A stretch of 64,000 nucleotides of DNA from contig NC_053042.1 in NCBI RefSeq assembly GCF_003473485.1, forward strand, positions 1,190,501 through 1,254,500, written 5' to 3'. The stretch's first letter is position 1, and each line of letters opens with the position of its first letter. Of the stretch, positions 23,650-35,277 are shown one piece after another. The notes beneath the pieces are model-generated. The model was given only the letters and a program-made list of their open reading frames with translations. It made no database searches and was not told the origin of the DNA. A program made the position numbers and the translations under genes. The DNA comes from Medicago truncatula (lineage: Eukaryota > Streptophyta > Magnoliopsida > Fabales > Fabaceae).

Positions 23650-24484
23650 CTAGGTGGAGTTTAACATGGTAAGGAACATAGCTTTATCATAAACTTCTTT
23701 GTACCATATTTTTTTTTCTCTCACCTTCATCACTCACCTACCACCTACCATTTTGCAAGATCACAGCATCATGGCTACCATTCCACCCTCTTTCTATATT
23801 TGTTACTTCAATTTTGAGTGCCAAATGGGTCACAATTTGTTCTGAACATTGATTTTTGTTTGAGTTTATGAATCTTAAATCACGATTTGCAATTACAAGT
23901 TCTTTACCAAATCGCACACTGTATAACTACATACATTTGCTTGAGTTGAATCATAAGAACATTCCTTCTCATTCTCCCCCATCAAGAACCATCAGCGAGA
24001 TTTATAAGTTCTTTTGTATTTGATTTTGAGAATTGATATCATTTATACCAGAAATGAAGCCACTTAAATCTTTATTTTTTTAAAGCCATTGTAGATGTGA
24101 AAGTAAGATTCCAGATCTAAAAAAAAATACTCCAATGTAGTTGTTTTTTTCATCAAAAAATCATCCTTGATTATTTGTTAAAATGGGTTTGAGTATAAAA
24201 AATGTTGGATGGGTTTGAGACTTTGAGTAGATTTATTGGTACATGAAATTAAGAAGAAAAAAGATTATTGGAATTTAGTGTGATGAAGAAACTAAATAAA
24301 GAAGATGATGATAATAAAAAAAAATGAAGATGATGATGAACATTAGTATGAACCGTGAGTTTTTGTTGGTGGTGATGGTTGGAGATGATGCGGAAAAATA
24401 TATAGTGTGGACAGACCATCATAACATCTATGCTCCTCCTTTGGTGGGAAAGGATTCCCCTTTCCCATGCTAAACTCCACCTAG
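23650..24484. mobile_element. Putative DNA transposon remnant with inverted ends
   Basis: The left end CTAGGTGGAGTTTAACATGG is mirrored at the right by CCATGCTAAACTCCACCTAG with one mismatch. The bases GGAAC occur just outside or overlapping both ends (23646-23650 and 24485-24489), a possible 5-bp duplication. The interior has no transposase. Superfamily not assigned. Confidence 0.5.
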
Positions 24485-24680
24485 GAACTATAGTAGTGCT
24501 ATCTTCATTTGTCATAGTCTTTAGGAAAGTAGTTTCACATTTAATTAATCGTGTCAGTATACCTTTAGTGGGCTATTTTATAGCTTTTCTTGTTGTAGTT
24601 GTTTTGACTACTTAATAGTCTAATTTCTATGAATAAGTAGCAGTTTCAGTTTTTAAGATATTCTATATCTCTACAAACTA

Positions 24681-24690
24681 GTATCAGAGC
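24681..24690 (+). other. Degenerate tRNA-Met primer-binding site of a copia element
   Basis: GTATCAGAGC matches the initiator-methionine tRNA primer-binding site TGGTATCAGAGC of Ty1/copia retrotransposons except at the 5' dinucleotide region. It lies 65 bp upstream of the gag start at 24755, the expected position just inside a 5' LTR. The LTR itself (before about 24678) was not delimited. Confidence 0.6.
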
Positions 24691-24754
24691 CCCCATAGGG
24701 CCTGATAAAATAACTAAGCCGTAGCTTAGCTAAGAAACAGAGAGAAACACAAAA

Positions 24755-25951
24755 ATGAGTGACACAAAGTTTTTAGCAAAAATTCCTCATTTTGATGGTC
24801 TCCACTACGATCATTGGAATGAGTTGATGGAGAATCTTCTTCGTGCCAAAGGTCTTTAGCCCATGATTGAAATTAGTTACCAGGAACCTATTGAAACGAC
24901 TGTGTTTACTGAATAACAATTGGAGTTGCTGCAGAATTCCAAAACAAATTATCACAAGGTTAAGCATTATCTTTTCAGGGCAATTGATAGGTCAGTCTTC
25001 GAACAGATCTTGGATAGGCGAACATCCAAGATTGTTTGGGATTCTCTGAAAAGAAAATATGGAGGGAATGGCCGTGTGAAGAAGTCAATGCTAAACTCTT
25101 TGAGGAGAGAGTTTGAGGTGATGGAAATGAAGGAGGCAGAAATCATCACTGGATATTTTGCCAGAGTAATGATTGTGGCTAACAAAATGAAAAGCAATGG
25201 AGAGGTTATGTCTGACTCAAAAGTGGTGTAGAAAATTCTTCGTACGTTGATAGAGAAATTCACATATGTAGTGGTTTCTATTGAGGAGTCAAAAGACACT
25301 GAAGAAATGACCGTTGACGAGCTTCAAAGTTCTCTGGTAGTTCATAAGCAGAAGTTTAAAAGGGTTAACCGTGACGGTGAGCAAGCTCTGAAGGTGGAAA
25401 GTAGAAAAGGGAGAGGAAGAGGAACATACCGTGGAAGAGGATGCGGAAGAGGGAGACAGTCTTTCATAAGGGATACGATGGAGTGTTTTAAGTGTCATAA
25501 TTTGGGGCATTTTCAATATGAATGTCCCAAATGGAACAAAGAAACAAATTATGCAGAATTGGATGAAGAAGAAGAGCTCCTTCTAATGGCTCTTGTAGAA
25601 GGAAATGACGCAAAAAGGAATGATGCATGGTTCTTGGATTCAGGGTGCTCTAATCATATGTGTGGAAACAAAGGTATGTTCTTAAACATGGTGGAAGGAC
25701 ATAAACACTTTGTTAAATGTGGAAACAATTCCCAAATGTCGGTAGATGGAAAAGGTAGTGTCCGGTTAGTGTTTAATGGCACTACTTTTCTTGTTCAAGA
25801 TGTATATTATGTCCCAGAGCTTCAAAATAATTTATTAAGTGTGGGGCAGCTACAAGAAAAGGATCTAACCATTCTCATAAAAAGTACCAGAGCTTTGAGG
25901 GATTGTGTGGTCCATGTAAAGTACCAATTCCCATACGTGTCTAAATCTAAT
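24755..25951 (+). pseudogene. Copia gag-protease remnant
   Basis: A single frame from MSDTKFLAKIPHFDG (24755) contains the UBN2-type gag region (HWNELMENLLRAKGL, later WDSLKRKYGG), a glycine/arginine tract, the zinc knuckle CFKCHNLGHFQYEC (C-x2-C-x4-H-x4-C, about 25483-25524) and the aspartic protease motif WFLDSGCSNHM (about 25630). Stops interrupt it near 24858, 24915 and 25229. After LSVGQLQEKDL the frame jumps to RALRDCVVHVKYQFP, resembling the integrase zinc-binding Cys pair, so sequence between was deleted. Integrase core, reverse transcriptase and RNase H are absent. The copy is dead. Confidence 0.85.
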
Positions 25952-26609
25952 TGAATGAGAAAATATTTCCTTTATGCTTTTGCTTTTTGCTTTTCACCTA
26001 TTGTACTATTCATAAAGCATGTGTTGAGCTGAACATTCTGATCATCAGAATGTTCCTTTTGTTTCACTTATGATGATTTGTAAGACTTCCATTTGATGTA
26101 ATCAAATCCTAATAGTGAAACAACAATGAAGAGCAGAGATTGTAACATCTAGGATGATATTCTCTTTGGAATATTTCTAGTACTTCAATGTTCATAGTCT
26201 TAAATGAACATTGAATATCCTTTTTGACATTATTCTTGTAAATGTCTTTATTGTTTGATTGATACATGATAATGTACTTTACTGAACATTTATTCATGTT
26301 ACATGTGCCTTGTATGTTCTTGATAATGTTCTTGAGTTTCTGGGCTTGCATAAGAACAACCTTATGAAATCTGCTTGAACATTCTGAACTATGAGCAACA
26401 TTTTGAACTAACTTTCTGAACTCAAAGTTAGTTCATGAATCCAAATGTCCTTTGATTTCTTGTATCTTGGTATGATTTAAACCTTGTTTCTGTCTTAGTT
26501 AAACACTCAAGAGCACAAGTTAAATACCAAGAAATTAATCAAAGTCCATCAATTTCTTAATCATTGAGGTTTATTATCTTTAAAACTAATTAGAAATTTT
26601 GCCTCAACA
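25952..26609 (-). mobile_element. Probable solo LTR inserted in the copia remnant
   Basis: Read on the minus strand the block starts TGTTGAGGCAAAATTTC and ends TTTTCTCATTCA, giving TG..CA ends. Flanks CTAAT (25947-25951) and GTAAT (26610-26614) match at four of five positions, as an aged 5-bp duplication would. Its left edge is exactly where the copia frame ends. The block is rich in short hairpins (26031-26055, 26184-26215, 26405-26434). Confidence 0.5.
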
Positions 26610-26813
26610 GTAATAAAAATTAATTTTTTTTTTACAAAATATTTTGTTTTCTTTTTACTCTCTTTACTAATGAAATGTGTTTCTAAATAAAAAAGATTTG
26701 TTGTTATATCCAACCAAGCCCGACCCTTGTAATGATCATAAAAGTACCAACGCTTACATGTTCCAAAAATGGAAATATGAACAATCTATATATGGAGAGT
26801 TTTTGTTGGGTAA

Positions 26814-28217
26814 TGAGGGGAGCTCTAGGGGACCGTCCACATCTAGGTCAGAACAACTATAAAAAGTGAGAGAGACGTCACACTTTTACTCAAAATCTTA
26901 AGGTAATGAGTTTATGGGTCTTCTCACTTATAAAATGTTTAACCTCCACTTTTATATTCGATGTGAGACATATAATTCACACTTGCACACAATCTTATTT
27001 ATCTTGACTTTTGGAAATAACTTGATCAAGAAGATGATGAAGGTGAATATGATGAAGTGTATATAACTTTATTGTTGGAAATAGACTGCTGCACTTGAAA
27101 CCTGAAAAATTTAATAGTTATGCATGTAAAACTCAAAGTGCATGGGGTTGCCACACTAACCTTTAGGTTTGATTCGCCCCCACCAATAACTGTATATTGG
27201 ATGCAATAGGAAAGACCAGCGAATCTCCTTCATGATACTATGAGTTCCTTGATGTGTATTGCACAACCACACCAAGCGTATCTCCTAACAATATTTTACA
27301 GATTTATGGTTCTACCAATTCACTCATGCATTAAAGAATTGATGGATGATTTAGAGTAAGAGAATGAGGAGATTTATGTTGTTAATGTAACAAAATTCTT
27401 GTTCTGTGTTTTGTTGTGTCAAATTAATGCCCAAATGGCAAGCACTTATTATGGATTATATGACTCTACACATGAGAGTAAACACCCCTTTGACTTGAAT
27501 TAATGTTATGGTTCATTAAACACCCATTTGCCAAAGGTTATGATCATATACACTTGTATCAATGCTAAGGTTCATTAATCATCCTTTTGCCAAATGTTCC
27601 AATGTATATGAAAGATTCCCATGAATAGTTACAACTCTTGGTGAAAAGTTACAACTTTTGGTTCTAAAGTGATTCCATTATTTTGCCAAAGGTTATGATA
27701 ATATACACTTGTATCAATGTTAAGATTCATTAAGCATCCTTTTGCCAAATGTTCCAATTCATACGAAAGATTCCTATGACGAGTTACAACTCTTGGTGAA
27801 AAGTTACAATTTTTGGTTCTAAAGTGATTCCATTATTTTGGAAATCACCAACACACAACACTCATCCTCAAGTGTGAGTCCATCAATTCATCATGCTCCC
27901 TTCAAGTGGAAGCTCTTACTTGCTTGTGTCAATGTTGTTGCTTTCTCCGCTACGGGCCGACACAAGGAGCTTGTATCGTCGTTGCTGCTTTCTCCGCAAC
28001 AAATCAGCTGTCTCGGTCATACCCTTTGTCTCGGTCATGAGGGGAGCCCTTGGGGACCGCACACATCTAGGTCAGAGCAACCACATAAGTGAGAGAGACG
28101 CCACACTTTTACCCAAAACCTTAAAGCAATGAGTTTATGAGTCTTCTCACTTATAAAATATTCAACCTCCACTTTTCTATCCGATATGGAACATATAACT
28201 CACACTTGCACACAACA
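26814..28217 (-). mobile_element. TRIM-like non-autonomous LTR retrotransposon
   Basis: Two direct copies of about 180 bp, 26814-26994 and 28038-28217, bound a 1.04-kb non-coding interior. Read on the minus strand each begins near TGTTGTGTGCAAGTGTGAG (the 26994 end is eroded) and ends GCTCCCCTCA, so TG..CA ends are kept. Each includes a TTATAAGTGAGAAGAC block and a pyrimidine-rich end. Size and lack of genes match TRIM elements. No clear primer-binding site or 5-bp duplication was found, so two independent solo insertions remain possible. Confidence 0.55.
27531..27838. repeat. Tandem duplication, two 154-bp units
   Basis: Units at 27531-27684 and 27685-27838 both start GCCAAAGGTTATGAT and end near TTCCATTATTTTG. 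They differ at only a handful of positions, so the duplication is younger than the surrounding element. It lies within the interior of the TRIM-like element. A shorter related piece (CACCCATTTGCC and nearby) precedes unit one. Confidence 0.85.
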
Positions 28218-28817
28218 GTTTTTCCTATATAATTGTACATTCTACCTGATTATCTTATGATCTAATTAATTTGATTGGTACTTTTTCTGATTAATAATTA
28301 TTTGAAAATTTTGTAAAGATAAAAATATAGCATTTTACATCATATTGTACATAGTGTCTTTATTTTAAACTAAGGGATAAGCCAAAACATATTTAGAATC
28401 TTCTAGGAAATACAACACCAGACACATCTGCATAAGATGATGGATATAAAATCTGTAACTAATTAATCTAAACCACTGCCAACATGCGAGTTAGATCTAT
28501 AGGTACTTTGTCTTTTTCATAAATACATATAGTTCTTGATGTATTATGCTGGCAACCAACAAAATTGACTTAACTAATTTAGATACAACAGTTGATGAAA
28601 TTATAATTTAAAGGAAATATGATATTGCGAGTCTACCTAGAACTCCACACATCCCTGAATCAAGTCTAGATTTCTTATTCCAATGATTTGATTATTAATG
28701 AAAAACATTTGGTCAATTATTTTAAAAGAATCTGACAGGTATTTTTAGAATATTTTTAAAGATTTAAAAGAAAATATTATTAAATAAATATTTCTTATCA
28801 TATTTTCAATATATTTA
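28218..28817. other. Intergenic, nothing recognised
   Basis: AT-rich sequence between two transposable elements; no gene or repeat pair was seen. Confidence 0.4.
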
Positions 28818-29348
28818 AGCTCTGTTTGGTAAAAATAAGTTATAAGTTAGCTGATAGCTGAAAAGCTAGCTGATAGTTGATGACTGGTAGCTGATAGCTT
28901 ATAGCTGAAAAGTTTGCTTAGTAAAAATAATGTGTTTGGTAAAATTAGTTGTTGAAGTGGCTGATAAGTATAAAATGACATAAAAGGACTTTTTTTTTTT
29001 TTTAATATACATATAGACACGCATTTTTTTGTAATGTATTTATTTTTTAATATTTTTAATTATAGTTAAATATGTTTTTGGTCCCTATAAATATTCAAAC
29101 TTTTGGTCTTAGTCTCCATAAAAAAAATTCTTCGACCTTTAATCCTAAAAAAAAATTCACCGACAATTTTGATCTCTGCTTTATGAATCCCAAAAATAAG
29201 ATAAAGATGGAAACAAAATGTGAGCTAGAATATATAAAATTTTACAACGTACAATAGACTAGTTATTTTTTTCTTTAAAAAAATTGGCTGGTTATTTTTT
29301 GTGTGGTGTACAGCAGGTTAGTTATAACAAAATATAAAGCATTTCGTT

Positions 29349-29405
<57 letters not shown>

Positions 29406-29708
29406 CTCCTTAAAAAAAAAACAACGTGACATTTTTTTTAAGGGAAAAAATGGGGCGGTTATAAAGATGAACATGGGTAGTTGTTTAATTAAAAAAATAA
29501 TTAATTCAAATTAATAGGTTTAAAGTTGGAAGAAAATATAAAAAGTTACAAGCTATAAGCTAAAAAGCTACTTGAAATAGCTTTTCAAAAAATGTTATAA
29601 GCTCATGAAAAAAATTTGTTACCAAACACGCCACGTTTTCATCTAACGAGCTTATAAGCTAATCCAACAAGTTATAAACTAGCTTTTTTGTGTTACCAAA
29701 CACAGCCT
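28818..29708. mobile_element. hAT-like non-autonomous element
   Basis: The left end AGCTCTGTTTGGTAAAAATA pairs with the right end TGTTACCAAACACAGCCT. Subterminal repeats of AGCTGATAGCT / AGCTTATAAGCT occur on both sides. The interior has no coding capacity and contains a 50-bp TA microsatellite (29352-29401) and half of another MITE (about 29060-29110, AAATATGTTTTTGGTCCCT). No clean 8-bp duplication is visible, so the hAT label rests on the termini. Confidence 0.6.
29352..29401. repeat. (TA)n microsatellite
   Basis: About 25 uninterrupted TA units. Shorter TA tracts occur at 8601-8638 and 37681-37709. Confidence 0.95.
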
Positions 29709-30588
29709 TAATATGTAGGGAACTGTTGATGAACGTTCATTTTGTATTTTATTTGTTTTATAAAATAACATACGCTTTTAAAAATTTAATAATATATTTA
29801 GTCAAAAGAAACAAATTATTAATATACTCCTTCTAAAAGTTAAATAAAAAGTCCTACCAAAAAAGTTAATTAAACTTACATTAATAGCTGATAGCTTTTT
29901 TAAAATAAAAAATGGAAGAAGAAATTATTGTTAATATTTTGTCTTTAGACATTGTATAGAAGTTTATGCACAGCAGAATGACTGCATTAAATACGCTACA
30001 TTTTTTGTATTAAACAGCATAGCATTAAAAGATTTTTTTTTTGGAAAATTAAGTGAAGATAAGATAAGATAGGTAATTAAATTTCACTCGTGGTTTTGCA
30101 AGTTAGTGGATTTGGAAGCTTCATTCTTTCTACAAGTACACTGTCAAAAATGCTTATAATCACTTGACTAGTTCAGATGTGGCAATTGATGACCGTTGCA
30201 ATCATGTTTATATGGCTTAAGCAAATTTCGCTTAAGGTTAATATTTGTATTTGACGTTTGTTCCTAAATAGATTAACAATTAAAATGAATCTATTTAGGA
30301 GAAATATCATGAATTATAATGATTCTTTTTGTTCAGCCGCTTACGGATTGGTTGAGAAATTTATTTTTCTTGACTACTTTGTCGTAGTTTGTGGATTGTC
30401 TCATTGTAAATTTTGACTACTTTAGCTTTCTTTGGTACATCTTGTGCCAAAGGAACTTCCGTTGATTTTTTAATATAATTTGTTTAGCTTCTTAAAAAAA
30501 AAAATAATAATTAAACTTACATCTATTTTTTTTTCTATGGTCTTATATATAAAAACATACAAATCTTCTGAAAATTTTAAAATGACTA
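29709..30588. other. Intergenic with a possible LINE 3' end
   Basis: At about 30380-30500 a GC-poor tract ends in GTTTAGCTTCTT plus a run of A, which resembles the 3' end of an L1-type LINE. No coding part is present and the call is weak. A hairpin with stem CCTAAATAGATT lies near 30266-30301. Confidence 0.3.
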
Positions 30589-30850
30589 ATCCTCCATTCC
30601 TCTCAAAATAAATGACCTAATTTGATACGTACATTATTACATTAACATATTTTGATTATATTTTTCTACTATTATATAAAGATAAATTGTAGCATATAAA
30701 ATGTTGTTGAATTTGTCTCGATGAATATTTTTCAGAATAAATTTTTTATAAATTTTATTAATATATAATTAAAAAATATTTAAAGTCAAAAATATATATT
30801 GACATGTGTAAAACTGTTAATTATATCATTTATTTTTGAGACGGAGGGAG
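30589..30850. mobile_element. Degenerate Stowaway-type MITE
   Basis: The right end ACGGAGGGAG followed by TA and the left end CCTCCATTCC preceded by TA match Stowaway (Tc1/mariner) termini CTCCCTCCGTTCC. Complementary blocks AAAATAAATGACC and ATCATTTATTTTTGAG lie just inside. Confidence 0.75.
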
Positions 30851-31679
30851 TAATAAAACTAACACAAAATATTATAATCGATTCTTTTATGGAGTACGAT
30901 AGTATATTTAATTAGAGAGTTCTCTAACAAGATCCAATCATACACTACTACTTCAACTAACTTGAAATTAATCAAACACCCTCCCCAAATTATTAATTAT
31001 TTGGTTGCCATTACGAGATGATCATTGATTAACTGCTCCCAAATAGTGCAATGGAGTGCGGATCATGTTAGGAGCACCCCAATCATGTTCAAATTAATCA
31101 TTGCCTAATAATATAGTTCAAGTCAATGGTTGTTTGTTCATATTAATATTTTATTTTATGCACCACCAAAGAAAAAGGTTCGAAGTTCCACTTCTATAGA
31201 TATTCCTTTCAAGTATTCACACAAGCACCCATTGATTTCTCTGCAAAGTTATGTTCACATATTCTATTACCAAAAAATAGTCAAAATTGCGTACACAGTA
31301 CAGTAAGGACATCAGCATATTATCGAATCAACCTCTCAACTCATATATAATAAAGTCATATTTTATAGGTTCAAATTTTTTTAAAAAAAAAAAACAGAGA
31401 AAAAATTAGACAAATTTAAACTATCAATGACAAGTGAGTCTAGTTAAAGAGCGTAGTGTGTTGACAACCTATATGGAAAATCCAAAAATCAAATTTCAAC
31501 AAAATAATATCATTTTGTAATTTATAGACCAACCACAAAACAACATGTCAAATTATTTCCATGCGATATATAAGCTTTGAGCTGACTCCGGAAGAATAAA
31601 AGAAAAGAAAAAGTATATAAATTAGGCGTGATGACATGTTGTCATTGCATGTTTTTTTATCATAATTTATTTTGATGTT
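30851..31679. other. Intergenic, nothing recognised
   Basis: No supported gene or delimited repeat. Confidence 0.4.
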
Positions 31680-32520
31680 TTAGTGAGTCTGCGGTGCTTT
31701 TAGACAGCCTGAAGTGAAAAAACAAAAGAAATACATGGAAGTTGAAGAAATACCACCGTGATACGATTTTGGCATCGTGACACGATTTCTAGACGACCAA
31801 ATTGAAGTGTTGGCTATTGCCACCAAAATCATGACACGATCACCGAATCGTGGCAAGATTTGGAAGAACGCCATAATTTAATTTTGAAATTAATGAAGAC
31901 ATTGTGTCACGATTTTGGTCACCGTGATACGATTTGAAATTTGGGGATCTGAAATTGCAATTTTGAGCTGAAGATTGAAGAGGTGACTTGCCATCAAATT
32001 AATAGTTGATCCTCATGTATGTAATGAATCGTTTTTTTAATATGGTTATTGTAATTTCGATTATGAGTAACTAATTTCTTAGTGATTAGGTCTTGAGATA
32101 AACCTTGTTGGACATGTTTGAATCATGTAGGTTGCGAAACACTATCATATAATGCAAATATTATTAGGTTTAAGTTGTGTGCAATGTTTTTTATATTGTG
32201 ATCATATATAAATTGATTTCAAAGATTGAATGACTATTGACCAATTAACTTGGATCTAATTAAATTGTTCAATTAAACGGGTTAGTCTAGAGATAAATGA
32301 TTGTTTGATTGTGATAATAGATTAACGTACGTACTGGAAAACCTTCAACAAGTACGGGCTCACCTAAGGGTTTAGGGAGCTGTAAAATTTGAAGAGAGAC
32401 TCAAGGGATTGATCAAGAGGTACTTTTGTTAATCATCGTAAAATTAGAGTAACATTATTAGGGATAGATGTAGTCTATCAAACAGTGAAAATTAGAGGAT
32501 TCGAAAAGCATTATCTATTT
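31680..32520 (+). repeat. Possible gypsy-type LTR fragment
   Basis: A cluster of CGTGACACGAT-like palindromic motifs (31750-31930) precedes a long AT-rich untranslated stretch. The layout recalls the gypsy-type LTR at 14035-15343, where CTCGCC motifs precede a similar tract. No LTR pair or duplication was found. Confidence 0.3.
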
Positions 32521-34694
32521 CTCCAATTATCTTTACAAATTCTTTTTACAAGTTTTGATTTAGTTTATGCAAATTCAAACCAACCCAATTGCCTCGTGCA
32601 AATTCTAATTTTATATATCCTTAATAATAATGACATCGCCAAGTTGAGATTATAGCATAGTCCATGTAGAGACGAACTTATAAATTGTATTACTCCGATA
32701 CTATATTTGTATCAAGGCGTCATAGCCTACTCTCAACCGAACCAAAGGAAAACCATATACCAAATCTTGAGGGAACACTCACAAGTTATATATAAAAAAG
32801 AAGTGACGTGACGATTCTTGGTCTATTTCACTGAACTCGCATATTGATCCTTCAACATCCTAAATAATTTGACAACAAAAAAGATTTTGACGAGTAGAGA
32901 CCTTAATTATACAAAACAATTGCCAATAAAAAAATGATGAACTTTGAAGGGGTCTAACTCATCCAAACTTGCGACATGATCTAAAGTTCAATACTCGATA
33001 AAGAAGTCATTCGAGGAAACCTAGTCAACAAAATTGCATGGACGGAACGAACATTAGTATGATTGGGTGGGTTATTCATGTGTAGGACCAACTATCGCCC
33101 TCATGAGTTACGAAGTTGATAAACCGTTTTTCAATTTTAAGTTGGACTAATTGGATCTAGGAACTAACCGAGTGATTGTGTTCAAATGGTTAATAAACTT
33201 TGGTAAAGATGATTTATTTGAGAGTACCCGAATTTATATTCTAACTGAAATATCTTTAGTCACAATTTATTTATCTCTCGATCGAACTCTATGTTTATCA
33301 AGGCTTCTTCCTTCGACTAAGAACTTGAGAGTTACGACAAAAACAATTGGATCTAGGAACTCAAAGCCTAGAAACTGATTTAGCCCTCACCGATTATGCA
33401 GGTTATTAGTGCCACGGTCACATGGTTCTCTTGGAAGTACTAAAAATGGGACTTTATTACAGAATTACAAATTCTTCCTTAGTTAAAATAAGAAGTGTAA
33501 GACAATAAAATAAAATAAAGCTAGAGGTTTGAACGGTACAATTGTATTGTACGACTTCGAGACTGTTAGGGCAGTTTGCGTTGGAAACCATAGTCCATAA
33601 CACATGCCAGAATCTATATTTTATTACTTACGATCTTAGTCCTACTCAGTATTAAAATAAACCAACCCCATATGGACTTAACCTACAAAACAAGGGAGGG
33701 TAATGTTCAGAGTTGCATTAATCACTCACATGCCATGCTCAGACTAGAACGACTAAACACTAATACACTATAGTGATGAGAACTATATATCCATTGTAAG
33801 TGTATCATAAATTGATAAAGAATAACCATCAAGATAAGTGACCTAAATAACTGTTTAAGGATTTTTTTTTAATGAAATTCACACACATATATATATATAG
33901 ATATATTTTTATTTTTTTAAGAAATATATATATGTACTTAAAAACAAGATAAGTGACCTAAAAAACAATAATATTCGGGAAGGTAAGTTGAGATGCACCT
34001 TTCACTTTGAGTTTTACATTCTCAAGACTTGAAAGTTACTTTGAAACTTCTTGAAATTGTTTTTCACATTTTATATGTTTTCTTTGACCGGTAAAACCCT
34101 TCACTATGTTGAAATTAGGGAACTTGAATTAGCTTCAGAAGTCAGAACATGCATGTTTATGTTAATGTGTGCTATCTTTAAGGAAGGTTCAGAACATGTT
34201 TAGGCCTTCAAGGAAAAATATTTTAAGTTATTTCCGTCCAAAAATTGAAAATGCACTCTGAAGTTTGACCTTCAATTTTCAAGTTCCAAATGATGCCTTT
34301 CGGTTAAATGCTTTTTCATGACTCAGTTACTTTTGTGTCCTTATAAATTGATGCTTGAGTCATTTTGAAGCAAGAGCTTCCACATCTGCATGTACTAGCT
34401 AGTAATAGTTTTCCATTTGGTGGAAAATAACGAACGATGCTTTGTTTCATCATGTGAGGCTTTTGAATAGTACAAATTAATGTTGGAATTCCTTTTATCT
34501 TGAAGACTTAAAAAATTATATTTTTTATACAAAACTTATGTTGGAATTCCTTTTTGTTACCTCACTCACTTGCACATTAAGAGCACAATTTAGCTTGACT
34601 AATAGTTATAGTTACTTGTAATTTAAGAGCACAATTTAGCTTGACTAATAGTTATAAGGAAGAATATGTAAAAGTAACATATTTTTGGGTCAAA
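32521..34694. other. Repeat-like intergenic sequence, nothing firmly recognised
   Basis: Short frames (for example 33151-33378) have no motif. The TCGCCAAGTTGAGATTATAG and nearby sequence look retrotransposon-derived, but no element could be bounded. Confidence 0.3.
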
Positions 34695-34699
34695 TAGCC

Positions 34700-34800
34700 T
34701 AGTGATTGTAGCTCACATATTTTAAATATGCAGAAGTGAGGTGTTAGAGGTTCGATTTTCGGCCCCTGCATATATTATGCAATGTCCTTTTTTTAATATC
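34700..34800 (+). repeat. tRNA-derived SINE-like copy
   Basis: An A-box-like TAGCCTAGTGATTGTAG is followed by a B-box-like GAGGTTCGATTTTCG, then a T-rich end. This is the usual head of a legume tRNA-derived SINE. Ends and duplication are unclear. Confidence 0.45.
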
Positions 34801-34946
34801 AATGAGCTTTATTCGATGGTTTTATAATAAGGAGCAAATGAAGTAAGAAATGATTATTGAAGATAAGAATTTGAAATGAGTTTTATAAAGGGAAAATAAA
34901 AATTCTCAAATGAATCTTGTATTTAGAACAAAGTAGTAAAATAGAT

Positions 34947-35277
34947 TAGTCTTCATGAGTATAACTCAGCTGATAAGGACAATGCATTGAAATATGCAGG
35001 GATCGGGATTCGAACCCAAGTTTATGTATTTCTTTACCTTTTAGTCTTCATGAGTATAACTCAGCTGATAAGGACAATGCATTGAAATATGTAAAGATCG
35101 AGATTTGAACCTAAGTATATGTATTTCTTCACATTTTAGTCTTCATGAGTATAACTCAACTGATAAGGACAATGCATTAGAATATGCAAGGATCTGGATT
35201 CGAACCTCGGTTTCTCTATTTATTCACCTTAATAGTGAAATTCTTGTCACTAGACTACTTGACAAAAAAAAAAAAAA
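34947..35277 (+). repeat. SINE with a triplicated 95-bp head
   Basis: Units start at 34947, 35042 and 35137 with TAGTCTTCATGAGTATAACT. Each holds an A-box (TAACTCAGCTGAT) and a B-box (GATTCGAACC-type), and the period is 95 bp. The third unit runs into a SINE body ending CACTAGACTACTTGAC plus about 13 A (to 35277). Only the last unit has a tail, so the head was multiplied in tandem. None is a tRNA gene. Confidence 0.85.

Noticed and set aside
24249-24515. 88-codon minus-strand frame
   Set aside because: Low-complexity His/Ser/Phe-rich translation crossing the end of a transposon remnant.
34947-35231. Regularly spaced direct repeats, possible CRISPR-like array
   Set aside because: Units are contiguous 95-bp copies with tRNA A/B boxes and no spacers; the genome is eukaryotic. 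It is a SINE head multimer.
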